Positions 21,331-31,514 of a stretch of 64,000 nucleotides of DNA are shown one piece after another. The position numbers and the translations under genes are program-made. Positions within the stretch are counted from its first letter, which is position 1; every line of letters begins with the position of its first letter. A model generated the notes under the pieces. The model did not search any database and was not told where the DNA came from. It worked only from the letters and a program-made list of their open reading frames with translations. Source of the DNA: Methanobacteriaceae archaeon (GTDB taxonomy: Archaea > Methanobacteriota > Methanobacteria > Methanobacteriales > Methanobacteriaceae); the NCBI GenBank assembly GCA_013403005.1, contig JACBOA010000005.1, forward strand, positions 44,692-108,691, in the 5' to 3' direction.

Positions 21331-21744
21331 TTATTTCTGGGGAGTAACCCGTGGTTTGAAGGAGTCACATATATTGGCGAACTTCTTGGGAAATTCCATT
21401 TCCAGTTTTTCAATAATTTCCTCTTCAATCTCAGGACTCTTCTTTACAGAAACTGAGAATGAATCAGAAGAGAGATTCACATTAATAATCTCTTCCCCAA
21501 TACTGAACTCCATGGGAATTGATTTGCCCTCATCCAGAGTTTGAACCATATCCTCCAAGATTTCATCACTTATCTTAAGCAATTTAGTTCCCTGAGGAGT
21601 GTAAGTTTCCCTAGAAGTCTCTATTTTTTTAATTTTAAATGGAGCGCATCCTTCAGTTCTGGCAGCCTTCCGGTTAGTCCAGAATATGGCCACCATCACT
21701 TTCCTCTCATTATCCATACCACTTTCAAATTCCAATGATTTCAT
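21331..21744 (-). CDS. Conserved-looking hypothetical protein
   Basis: This protein of about 137 residues has a beta-strand-rich start (KVMVAIFWTNRKAARTEG), a middle with GTKLLKISDEILEDMV, and an acidic helix near the end (SPEIEEEIIEKLEMEFPKK). No catalytic motif or family is recognised. GAGGTG lies 5 nt before ATG 21744, in good agreement with a real gene; a GTG at 21750 is less likely. It follows fprA in the same direction with a 77-nt gap, so it may be cotranscribed with it, but it could also have its own promoter. Confidence 0.62.
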   Translation of the reverse strand: MKSLEFESGMDNERKVMVAIFWTNRKAARTEGCAPFKIKKIETSRETYTPQGTKLLKISDEILEDMVQTLDEGKSIPMEFSIGEEIINVNLSSDSFSVSVKKSPEIEEEIIEKLEMEFPKKFANICDSFKPRVTPQK

Positions 21745-21821
21745 ATTCACACCTCTAAGCCCCTTTTTTTTGCAATAGTTCTATGCACACGTTTTTTTCC
21801 TCTATTCAAACAGAATTGTTT

Positions 21822-23045
<1,224 letters not shown>

Positions 23046-23534
23046 AAAAACCCTCCAAAGTAATCGCTTTTGAATAAAGTCTTATTTACTATATTTACTT
23101 GGTTTCATATATTTTTTATCCCGGACAGTTCGGATTATAATGAAATGCATTAAATCATCACTCCCTTTTAAGCAAATAATTATCCATAATCTAGTTATTC
23201 TTCCAAAACTTTGATTTTAAAAAATTATAGTTTCCGTGCGTAAAATTTTGAAATTAGACATATTAAGATGGAATAATCATAATAAAGGTGGGGGTTATGT
23301 TTTATAATAGAAAAAAATTTATTTTAATGTTTATGGTAACATTTCCAAATCCAGTGAAATCTCCAAGGCATGGAAGGATTAGAAAGTATTCCAGTCACGG
23401 GATAATAAGGATTTATTAAGAATATTAAGAATTTATGATGGTTAGAATTGAAATATTATCGGTCCATTTTCAAGGAGTTTAGGTGAGTTAATAGTAGCAA
23501 TCGCAACCTTAAAATACCATCAAAACTAATAATA
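23046..23534. other. Intergenic between fprA and SRP RNA
   Basis: This stretch of 489 bases holds the fprA promoter on the minus strand and the SRP RNA promoter near its end. CTTAAAATA at 23508-23516 sits about 25 nt before the RNA 5' end. A small plus-strand ORF (23297-23419) with a good ribosome site is listed separately. Nothing else is recognised. Confidence 0.5.
23297..23419 (+). CDS. Possible 40-residue basic small protein
   Basis: ATG 23297 is preceded by AAAGGTGGGGG with 2 nt spacing. It opens a 40-codon frame encoding a basic peptide (starts MFYNRKKFILMFMVTF, ends HGIIRIY). It lies upstream of the SRP RNA. There is no homology claim. A short ORF with a strong ribosome site can occur by chance, so this is tentative. 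Confidence 0.25.
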   Translation: MFYNRKKFILMFMVTFPNPVKSPRHGRIRKYSSHGIIRIY

Positions 23535-23850
<316 letters not shown>

Positions 23851-24087
23851 AAACTTTAATGAAAATTTAGATCAAAAGATATAATCAAAACTTGATTTGG
23901 TTTATGATGTTAGAAGTGATTTTAAGATAAATTTATGAAGATTTAGGTGAAATACTTGTGATAAGACATAAAAATTAAATCTTTAAATAGTAGATTAAAC
24001 AATCATTTGATCACCACTTTTTGGAAAATAAAACTTTTTTAATATTAAATAAATTTATTAAAAAAATAAATAGACTAAATAAACCAT

Positions 24088-24177
<90 letters not shown>

Positions 24178-24237
24178 CATTTTCACAATCCATCATCACC
24201 AGATTACTAAAAAATTTTTGTAAAATTTTTGTTTCAC

Positions 24238-25716
24238 TCACTTCCCATATTCTTCAATTATTTCTCGGGCAATGATTTGGGATGACACCATTACCATGGG
24301 AACCCCAATACCAGGATGTGTGTATTGACCGGAATAATAAAGATTCCTGACTTTTTTACTCCTATGTGCCGGTCTCCAGAGAGCAGTCTGCCTTAAAGTA
24401 TGGGTTAAGCCAAAAGCAGTTCCTTTATATGCATTGTATCGTTCTTTAAAATCGTTGATAGCGAATAATTTTTTCACTAAAATGTGTTCCCTTATATTTA
24501 CTCCAATTTTACTTTCCAGGTCATCCAGGATCTTATTGTAGAGGTTTTTCCTTAAATCAGAATTATCTTCCATACCTGGAGCCAGTGGTATCAGGATGTA
24601 AATAGTATCAGAACCTTCAGGAGCAGCAGTTTCATCAGTTTTTGACGGTACGTTAACGTAATATGATGGATGCTGCGGCCACTCGGCTTTTTCAGGATCG
24701 AAGATATAATCAAAACCAGTTTCCCAGTCTTTATTCAAAAAAAGGTTGTGGTGTAAGAGTTTATCCACCTTAAAATCCACTCCTAGATAAACCACCATTG
24801 CAGAAGGTGAAATAACTCTATCTTCCCAATATTTCTGATTATAACTCTGATAAACAGGATCTAACAGTTCCAGCTCTGCATAAGGATAATCCGTGGTGAC
24901 TATAACTAGATCAGGTTCATAGGTTCCTTGGGAGCTAATAACTTTTTTAACCACATTCTCATTAATCTCTAATTTTTTCACCGGTTCATTAAATTTGAAT
25001 TCCACCCCTAATGATTCACCCAGTTCATATAATGAACTAACCACTTTCCTCATCCCTCCTTCCGGATAAAAGACTCCCATGGCCAGATCTGCATGGGATA
25101 CCAGGTGGTAAAAGGAAGGAGTGTTTTTAGGAGCCCCGCCCAGAAATCCAATGGCATACTTTAAAATCTTCCGGGCTTCATCACTCTCAAATTGTTTGTT
25201 GATATAATCCTCAAGATTCTCCCATAAATGCAGTTTATATGATTTGATAAGTAATTTTCCATTTAAAAGATCCAGAACGGATTTATAGTCTTTATAGAGC
25301 ATTTCTTCAATGGAAAATTCATATAACTCTTTTGAGGATTCCAGGTACTCTTTCAACTTCTCCCCACCATGAGGTTCAAAGCTGTCAAAAAGCTGGTAAT
25401 TTTTTTCCACGTCCGCTCTAAGATCGAAGACTTCTTCATCATAGATAAATATCCGGTAGGATGGATCCAGTTTCTCCAGCTTGAAAAAATCTTCAGCCTT
25501 CTTCCCAAATTCATGGTAGAATTTTTCATAAACATCAGGCATCAAATACCATGATGGTCCCATATCAAAATAAAAACCATCTTTACTGTAAACACTCGCC
25601 CTTCCACCAGGTCCTTCATTTTTTTCCAGAACAGTTACCTTAAAACCATCTCTAGCCAGTAATGCACCAGCCGAAAGTCCTCCAAATCCCGCTCCAACCA
25701 CGGTAACATTTTTCAT
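24238..25716 (-). CDS. crtI: Phytoene desaturase family protein (CrtI/CrtD type) 1
   Basis: This 492-residue FAD-dependent desaturase has the N-terminal dinucleotide motif VVGAGFGGLSAGALLARDG, then EKNEGPGGRASVY and FDMGPSWYLMPDVY. It ends with the CrtI C-terminal signature LYYSGQYTHPGIGVPMVM. CrtI enzymes introduce double bonds into phytoene at the membrane, giving lycopene, without O2 as a required substrate. The second copy at 27664-29136 is about 60% identical by eye, so one of the pair may act as a 3,4-desaturase (CrtD) on C50 carotenoid intermediates. GGAGTGAT precedes ATG 25716. It is the last gene of a minus-strand unit with the lyeJ-like prenyltransferase, crtB and crtI-2. It converges with the tRNA-Ser gene. 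Confidence 0.88.
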   Translation of the reverse strand: MKNVTVVGAGFGGLSAGALLARDGFKVTVLEKNEGPGGRASVYSKDGFYFDMGPSWYLMPDVYEKFYHEFGKKAEDFFKLEKLDPSYRIFIYDEEVFDLRADVEKNYQLFDSFEPHGGEKLKEYLESSKELYEFSIEEMLYKDYKSVLDLLNGKLLIKSYKLHLWENLEDYINKQFESDEARKILKYAIGFLGGAPKNTPSFYHLVSHADLAMGVFYPEGGMRKVVSSLYELGESLGVEFKFNEPVKKLEINENVVKKVISSQGTYEPDLVIVTTDYPYAELELLDPVYQSYNQKYWEDRVISPSAMVVYLGVDFKVDKLLHHNLFLNKDWETGFDYIFDPEKAEWPQHPSYYVNVPSKTDETAAPEGSDTIYILIPLAPGMEDNSDLRKNLYNKILDDLESKIGVNIREHILVKKLFAINDFKERYNAYKGTAFGLTHTLRQTALWRPAHRSKKVRNLYYSGQYTHPGIGVPMVMVSSQIIAREIIEEYGK

Positions 25717-25841
25717 TACACATCACTCCTTTATAGTTCACAACATCATAACAAATTTTCCGAATAAATCCATTTATGAACAATATCTTGGGAAAGGGGA
25801 GATTCAATCAATGATTACCTTAATTTTAGGGTATATGGAGT

Positions 25842-26714
25842 TCAATGCAGGAATAAAAGCTTATAAACCACCAGTGCAGTGAACAGTAAACCTCCCAAAG
25901 CGGTGTTAACATAGGGCAGATACCAGTAGAGATCATCAATACTCAGATCCCTTTTAATGAGGAGTAAAAGGGGGAATAAGGGGTAAAGGAATACTAAAAA
26001 GCTAATGGGGAAAAAATGGGTTAGATAAACAACTATGAATGACAGTCCCATCCAGAATATCAAGCATAATAGGAGGGAGGGTCGCATCCCTATGAAGACA
26101 GGAGTGGTATTGATCCCTGCCTTTCGGTCGTATTCTATATCAGGAATAGCAGAAAAGATGTGCATGGCAGATATGTGCATAAAAGCACCTAACATATAAA
26201 TAAGGGGTGGAACAGTATGTGATGCCAGATAGTAGGCAAATATGCCCGGCATTATGTAAAGGTAATTAGATGAAAAATCCAGAAAAGGTTTGTCCTTAAA
26301 GCGCAGAGGGGGTGCACTGTAGAAATAGGATAAAAATAGGAAACCGGCAAATATTATTCTTTCCAAGTTATCCTGAAAAAGCATTAAAACCAGGCTCAAA
26401 CCTGCAACTGTAATAATAATATTTAAAAGTCTTTTCCGCTCATCAGACAATACTCTGTGTTCTTTTTCATCCTTTTTGGGGTTTAATTTATCTGTTTCTT
26501 CATCCCAGTAGTCATTAACTCCGTAGATGAAGATATTGGCTGGGAAAAAGAAATAGAAAAGGTAAATATAATATTCAGGTCTTAGAAAATCTCCGAAAAC
26601 ACTGAATCCCAGAGCATAACCCACAACATAGGTTCCTCCGGTGTATATCCAGAAACGGAACCTGGATATTTTAAAAATAAATTTTAAGAGATTCATCTGG
26701 CATCCAGATCCCAT
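25842..26714 (-). CDS. UbiA prenyltransferase, lycopene-elongase-like (LyeJ/CrtEb)
   Basis: This 290-residue protein has about nine membrane helices and the two Asp-rich motifs of UbiA enzymes, NDYWDEETDKLNP and DIEYDRKAGIN, which hold the Mg-diphosphate. The start SRFRFWIYTGGTYVVGYALG and FPANIFIYGVNDYWD read like lycopene elongases (LyeJ of haloarchaea, CrtEb of Corynebacterium), which add dimethylallyl units to lycopene to make C50 carotenoids. The operon position between crtB and crtI supports that role. ATG 26714 opens the frame (MGSGCQ), while ATG 26696 gives MNLLKFIFKISRF, a more typical start; no strong ribosome site decides. A role in another prenyl transfer is possible. Confidence 0.75.
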   Translation of the reverse strand: MGSGCQMNLLKFIFKISRFRFWIYTGGTYVVGYALGFSVFGDFLRPEYYIYLFYFFFPANIFIYGVNDYWDEETDKLNPKKDEKEHRVLSDERKRLLNIIITVAGLSLVLMLFQDNLERIIFAGFLFLSYFYSAPPLRFKDKPFLDFSSNYLYIMPGIFAYYLASHTVPPLIYMLGAFMHISAMHIFSAIPDIEYDRKAGINTTPVFIGMRPSLLLCLIFWMGLSFIVVYLTHFFPISFLVFLYPLFPLLLLIKRDLSIDDLYWYLPYVNTALGGLLFTALVVYKLLFLH

Positions 26715-26805
26715 ATTATTTCGATTGAAAAATGGTTTTAATTACTAGCTAGAAACCATTTATCCATCATCATTTTTCCTGTTTAGTAATATGTGATGAT
26801 ATGAT

Positions 26806-27657
26806 TCAATTTAAACCTAATCTTATTGAGTTACCGAAAATATTGGACACGATTTTAGGGGCAGATGGTTTAACTTTTCTCTGGTATACCACGAAGGGAT
26901 CCTTTGCTATCTGCTGGGCAGTCCAGTTGTACATATCTGAAGCAGTTTTTATGGGAATCAGGTAACGGTAGGGAATGTATTTGAAACCTTCCTCCGCTAC
27001 TTGCTGCCAGGATTGATAAGTTTTTAACTGTTTACGTACGAATCCTCGGAATCCATCAGGATTGACAGCTGCATCCTTTTCTTCCAGACTTTTTAGGTTG
27101 AATTCTTCCAGATCATTCTGGGGGAAATAGGTTCTTCCCAGTTCCAAATCTTCAGCTATATCCCTGATGAAGTTAATGTATTGCATGGCACGACCCAAGT
27201 GTCGGGCAGCAGGGAATGATTCTTCAGGCAAATCCATTATCCGGGCCATGAAAAGTCCCACCACCTCTGATGAACCGTAAAGATATGTTTGAAGTTCATC
27301 AAGGTCTTTATATGTGGATTTGGTGATGTCCATGGCCATGGATTCCAGGAATGCCTCAACCCATTCATTTTCAAATCTTTTACGACGGGCCAGTTTCACA
27401 AATGAATCAGCTACTACATCACCAGTTTCCTCACCTTCCAGGGCCTGGTAGTAACGGTCACGGAACTGATAGAATCCCTCACTGTCTTGGGGGATCTGAT
27501 CCACATAGTCATCAGCCTTCCTAAGGAAGCTGTAAAGTATGAAAACGTCTCTTTTTACCCTTTTAGGGAAAAAGATAGTGCTGTAGTAATAGGTTTTACT
27601 ACCTTTTTTAAATATGGAGTATATGGTTTTATTTATCCGGTTATTTTGTTTTTTCAT
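26806..27657 (-). CDS. crtB: Phytoene synthase
   Basis: This 283-residue squalene/phytoene synthase family protein condenses two GGPP to phytoene, or FPP to squalene. The first Asp-rich motif is DDYVD (residues 49-53), the second is FIRDIAEDLELGRTYFP (D166 and D170), with FLRKAD and YGSSEVVGLF also typical of CrtB. Adjacent desaturases on both sides make phytoene synthase more likely than squalene synthase. The Shine-Dalgarno GGTTGA overlaps the stop of the upstream desaturase gene, and the gap is 6 nt, so the two are coupled. GGPP would come from the archaeal lipid pathway. Confidence 0.9.
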   Translation of the reverse strand: MKKQNNRINKTIYSIFKKGSKTYYYSTIFFPKRVKRDVFILYSFLRKADDYVDQIPQDSEGFYQFRDRYYQALEGEETGDVVADSFVKLARRKRFENEWVEAFLESMAMDITKSTYKDLDELQTYLYGSSEVVGLFMARIMDLPEESFPAARHLGRAMQYINFIRDIAEDLELGRTYFPQNDLEEFNLKSLEEKDAAVNPDGFRGFVRKQLKTYQSWQQVAEEGFKYIPYRYLIPIKTASDMYNWTAQQIAKDPFVVYQRKVKPSAPKIVSNIFGNSIRLGLN

Positions 27658-27663
27658 ATATTT

Positions 27664-29136
27664 TCAACCGTATCTATCATTTATTTCCTGGGCAACAATT
27701 TCAGAGGATATTAAGGTCATAGGGACCCCGATTCCAGGGTGGGTGAATTGCCCGGAGTAGTATAGGTTTTCAACCTTCTTGCTTTTATGTGCCGGTCTAA
27801 AAAGTGCGGTTTGCATCAGAGTGTGGGATAATCCCAGCGCAGTTCCCTTGTAGGCATTGTAACGATCTTTGAAGTCTTCCAGGGCGAATATACGTTTAAC
27901 CACGATATGATCCCGTATGTTCTCCTGAGTTTTAGCCTCCAGATCATCCAAAATCTTATTGTAGAGTGCCTCACGTTTTTCAGTGGTGTCCTTTATTCCT
28001 GGAGGTAAGGGGATCAGTATGAATAGTGTATCTGAACCTGGTGGAGCAGCAGTTTTATCAGTTTTTGAGGGTATGTTCACGTAATATGATGGATTTTCAG
28101 GCCAATCAGCCTTTTCAGGGTCAAAAAGTGTGTCGAAACCTTCAGCCCAGTCTTTCTCCAGGAACAGATTATGGTGCACCAGGCTTTCCATCTCCCGGTC
28201 AATCCCCACATAGGCCACCAGTGCTGAGGGTGCTAAAACTCTCTTCTCCCAGTAATCCTCATCGTAAGTCCGATTTTCTTTAGTGAGAAGATCCAGTTCT
28301 GAATGAGCATAATCAGCATTCATAATAACGATATCTGGTTCGTAAACTCCCTCACTGGTTATTACTCGTTTAACATTTTTTTCATGAACTTCTAAAAGTT
28401 CCACTGGTTCATTGAACCTGAATTCAGCCCCATAGGACTGGGCCAGTTCCATCATGGTACGGGCCACTTCCCTCATACCTCCCTGAGGATACCAAACCCC
28501 CAGGGTGAGATCAATATGGGACATGATATGGTAAAGAGAGGGAGTCTTCTGGGGTGAGCTTCCCAGGAATCCTATGGAGTACTGGACAATTTTACGTGCT
28601 TCATCACTGGAAAACTTCCGGTTTACAAAGTGTTCCAGATTTTCAAGAATGTTCATCCGGATTCCGGCCAGTAACATTTTACCATTTAAAAAGTCCAGTA
28701 TGGAAGTGTAATCACGGTAGAGCATTTCTTTAACTGAGTGATCGTAAAGTTCCTCAGCAGAAGCAAGGTATTCTTTAAGTTTTTCAGCTCCACCTTCCTC
28801 CAGACTGTCGAATAATTCATAGTTCTTCTCCAGATCAGAGGCAACATCCACCACTTTGGTGTCATCAAAGAAAACCCGGTAGGACGGGTCCAGCTTGTCA
28901 AGTTGAAATAAATCCTCTGGCTTTTTATGGAAATTGGCATAGAAATGTTGAAAAACATCAGGCATCAAGTACCAAGAGGGCCCCATATCAAAATAAAAAC
29001 CTTTCTCACTGTAAACACTCGCCCTTCCACCAGGTCCTTCATTCTTTTCAATGACAGTGACCTCATATCCATCTTTGGCCAGCAGAGCAGCTGCAGAAAG
29101 CCCCCCAAATCCAGCCCCCACTATTAAAACTTTCAT
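27664..29136 (-). CDS. crtI: Phytoene desaturase family protein (CrtI/CrtD type) 2
   Basis: This 490-residue protein is the first gene of the carotenoid transcription unit. It carries the FAD-binding IVGAGFGGLSAAALLAKDG, EKNEGPGGRASVYSEKG, and the C-terminal YYSGQFTHPGIGVPMTLIS of bacterial-type phytoene desaturases. It is clearly a paralogue of the copy at 24238-25716: the two share long blocks such as GFYFDMGPSWYLMPDV and DRYNAYKGTA in the same places. Two very similar desaturases suggest a duplication with division of labour (phytoene to lycopene, then further desaturation), but which copy does which cannot be read from sequence. It is transcribed away from a shared divergent promoter at 29137-29387, with a TATA-like element near 29211-29222. 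Confidence 0.88.
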   Translation of the reverse strand: MKVLIVGAGFGGLSAAALLAKDGYEVTVIEKNEGPGGRASVYSEKGFYFDMGPSWYLMPDVFQHFYANFHKKPEDLFQLDKLDPSYRVFFDDTKVVDVASDLEKNYELFDSLEEGGAEKLKEYLASAEELYDHSVKEMLYRDYTSILDFLNGKMLLAGIRMNILENLEHFVNRKFSSDEARKIVQYSIGFLGSSPQKTPSLYHIMSHIDLTLGVWYPQGGMREVARTMMELAQSYGAEFRFNEPVELLEVHEKNVKRVITSEGVYEPDIVIMNADYAHSELDLLTKENRTYDEDYWEKRVLAPSALVAYVGIDREMESLVHHNLFLEKDWAEGFDTLFDPEKADWPENPSYYVNIPSKTDKTAAPPGSDTLFILIPLPPGIKDTTEKREALYNKILDDLEAKTQENIRDHIVVKRIFALEDFKDRYNAYKGTALGLSHTLMQTALFRPAHKSKKVENLYYSGQFTHPGIGVPMTLISSEIVAQEINDRYG

Positions 29137-29387
29137 GATATCATCGGATTATTTTTTTCTATTTTAAAATATTATACTTTAATGTCAATAACTACATTAT
29201 GTTCATTTATTCTATATATTAATTATCATATACGAATTGTTCGTACGCTAATTGATGGCTAAACATTTAATAAATATGACGAATAAGAATAAACATTGAA
29301 AAATATCTTATAATCATAAATCTTCAAATCTCATGCTGAAAAATAGTTTTTCACAAATATTACATGGTTAAAAGGGGGGGTTAATTT
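29137..29387. promoter_or_regulatory. Divergent crt promoter region with palindrome
   Basis: The 251-bp gap separates crtI-2 (minus) and a UbiA gene (plus). TACGAA-TTG-TTCGTA at 29231-29245 is a perfect 15-bp inverted repeat. It sits just upstream, in minus-strand terms, of an AT box TTAATATATAGA (29211-29222) that would serve crtI-2. This looks like the site of a dimeric helix-turn-helix regulator. The region ends with a run of G (29374-29380) that would be the ribosome site for the UbiA gene. Confidence 0.45.
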
Positions 29388-30317
29388 ATTAAATGGGCTG
29401 AAATCCGCCTAATTATTGATTTAGGTCGTTTTCAATTTTTAGTATTTGGGTTTCTTTGTTTTTCTGCTGGTGCTTTTCTGGCGGTTTTATTCAATGAACC
29501 CTTTTCATGGCAAAGATTTATACTAGGATACCTAGTTCTGGGTCTAGCTCATTTATCTGTTTCCTACAGTAATGATTACTGGGATTTTGAAGTGGACCAT
29601 TTCAACCAGCCCACCCGTTTTACTGGAGGTAGCGGGATTTTAGTGGAAAATCCAGAACTAAGGCCTTTTGCCAAAAGATTTTCCATATTTTTAATTTTGT
29701 CATCGCTTTTACTGGCTTTAATCTTCGCGTTAATTTATTCTTCCCTCACTTTCCTGGCACTGGCCCTATTGGGAAGTGCTCTGGCCTGGTACTATTCGGC
29801 TCCCCCTCTGAAATTATCCTACAAGGGATTAGGTGAGATTTCAACCATATTAAGTGGATTTATTTTACCAACATTTGGTTATGTGGCTATGACAGGTTAT
29901 ATAGACTTGAAAATAGTCCTTTTTGCCATACCATTCATGATTTATATGTTATTTTTTATTTTAAGTGTGGAAATACCTGATATGGAAGGAGATAAAAAAG
30001 GGAACAAAAATACGTTTATTGTTAAAAAGGGGAGAAAAACTGGCTTCATCTTAATAGGTTTATCCGGAGTTTTAGGGACATTATCCCTGTTTTTTTTATC
30101 ATATTCCGGAATTTATTCACAGATAACATTCAAGATGATTATAATGGCCTCATTAATACCTTTAATTGTTGGTTTAAACGCTCTAATCAGGCGCACAGAC
30201 ATAAAGGATGCTGCGACCCGTCTTGTCAATCTAAATATTCCTGCCCTGGTAATTTTCATCCTACTTTTAGATATTTATTTTCTAAGTCTTATTCTTAACA
30301 TTAAAATGTTATTTTAA
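29388..30317 (+). CDS. UbiA-family prenyltransferase (MenA-like), apparent AUU start
   Basis: This is a membrane prenyltransferase of about 309 residues. The first Asp motif NDYWDFEVDHFNQPTR and the second DMEGDKKGNKN bind Mg and the prenyl diphosphate, and GRFQFLVFGF near the start is typical of MenA/DGGGP-type relatives. The only ATG, GTG or TTG in this frame before the first motif is a GTG at 29592, which would cut off two helices and half the active site. The frame is open back to 29385, after a stop at 29382. The run of G at 29374-29380 is 7 nt before ATT 29388, so an AUU start is the best reading, unless the reading is wrong or a frameshift exists. The likely role is isoprenoid transfer in carotenoid or lipid synthesis. 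Confidence 0.7.
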   Translation: MKWAEIRLIIDLGRFQFLVFGFLCFSAGAFLAVLFNEPFSWQRFILGYLVLGLAHLSVSYSNDYWDFEVDHFNQPTRFTGGSGILVENPELRPFAKRFSIFLILSSLLLALIFALIYSSLTFLALALLGSALAWYYSAPPLKLSYKGLGEISTILSGFILPTFGYVAMTGYIDLKIVLFAIPFMIYMLFFILSVEIPDMEGDKKGNKNTFIVKKGRKTGFILIGLSGVLGTLSLFFLSYSGIYSQITFKMIIMASLIPLIVGLNALIRRTDIKDAATRLVNLNIPALVIFILLLDIYFLSLILNIKMLF

Positions 30318-30379
30318 GTTTAATGAAACTTGTGGAATTCTAATAAAACTAAAGGATTTATAGAATTTAAACAGAAATT

Positions 30380-31147
30380 CTAATCAGAATTCGCGTTCTT
30401 TAGTCTGAAATCTCCAATTCTACCCTCTGTTTCTTTCAGGATCAAAATCAAGAAGATCATACCTATGACGCTGGGAACCCATAACTGACGGTAGAAGCAG
30501 ACTGCTGTCCAGAAACACATAATCAAAAAAAGGCTTGACACCATTGCTGGAGGTTTATAACTTTTTAGTTCATTTTTTAAAATTAATAATCCTATTAAAG
30601 CTGCTATAGCTCCGGTGAGTATCCAACCCAGGAAATTCTGCAGAGGAACTCCATAAAAAATACTGGTATGTTCATACACCCAGAAATTAAGGGAAACAGC
30701 AGCCGGATCCAAAACCAGATCAACCACCAGGACCAAAAAAGCAGTGGCTAATATTATTTTAAGATTTTCACTCCATCTTTTTGAGGCCAGATAAATACAT
30801 CCCAAAAATAGGGGCACATAAGCAAAAGGTACGGTAAAAGGAGTGTAACCAAAAATTTTCATGCCAATCATATCAGTATAATGGAAAGGGGAGTAGGGGA
30901 AGCCAGTGATGATGGCAAAGGTTTCAATGGAAAAGGCGTAAATGCTTAAAATGATAATGGTGATTAATCCCTTTTTCCATCCCAGCCACAGTATAACAGA
31001 GGCAAAACAGGGAATGGATAGGAATATTATGAACATAACAGAAATAATGGACATTCCAGGACTTATTTCAACGTTAGACGTGAAGAAAGCAGCAATAACC
31101 AGGATTAGAGCTGTAATCCACAAATACCTAGAATAATCCCCCACCAT
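30380..31147 (-). CDS. cruF: CruF-like carotenoid hydratase (DUF422 family)
   Basis: This 255-residue protein has about seven membrane helices and the CruF/bisanhydrobacterioruberin hydratase signatures: GFPYSPFHYTDMIG, FTVPFAYVPLFLG, VDLVLDPAAVSLNFWVYE, and YGVPLQNFLGW. In haloarchaea CruF adds water to the C50 carotenoid ends to make bacterioruberin; in bacteria it is gamma-carotene 1',2'-hydratase. It needs no O2, fitting an anaerobe. GGGTGA lies 4 nt before the start ATG at 31147. The gene converges with the UbiA gene at 29388-30317 (62-nt gap). With CrtB, CrtI and LyeJ-like neighbours this closes a C50 carotenoid pathway on paper. Confidence 0.8.
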   Translation of the reverse strand: MVGDYSRYLWITALILVIAAFFTSNVEISPGMSIISVMFIIFLSIPCFASVILWLGWKKGLITIIILSIYAFSIETFAIITGFPYSPFHYTDMIGMKIFGYTPFTVPFAYVPLFLGCIYLASKRWSENLKIILATAFLVLVVDLVLDPAAVSLNFWVYEHTSIFYGVPLQNFLGWILTGAIAALIGLLILKNELKSYKPPAMVSSLFLIMCFWTAVCFYRQLWVPSVIGMIFLILILKETEGRIGDFRLKNANSD

Positions 31148-31514
31148 AACTTCACCCTGATTTCACAAATTCTTTGTTACAAATAAACTTACATCAACCA
31201 ATAGAATTAAACTTTTCTCTTTAAATTAATATTCAATGTTTTTTTTACATCCTAAACTTCAACATCCTAAACCATCCTCAGTTGAAATCTTGATGAGAAT
31301 TCCAACAACTATCTACTTTCAACTTCGGAAAAAGAAGGTTTTAAAGTGATAGGGGGTTTTGAGGTATTCGCCAAAAAAATTTGAATAAATTTGTCTTTTC
31401 GGAGAAAAAAGGATAATAAACGAATTTGAAATTTTGATGAAAGTCAAAAATCCACTAACTTTCCAGTCCCGAATAGAGAAAAATTTATTATGATATAAAA
31501 AGCTATTTTAATTT
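31148..31514. other. Intergenic, divergent cruF and ubiB promoters
   Basis: This stretch of 367 AT-rich bases has no ORF. Two look-alike segments, TTCGGAAAAAGAAGG near 31324 and TTTTCGGAGAAAAAAGG near 31397, are imperfect repeats. An AT box at 31483-31500 lies 15-32 nt before the ubiB ATG, so the ubiB mRNA is probably leaderless. A cruF promoter is expected on the other strand near 31175-31210. Confidence 0.4.
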
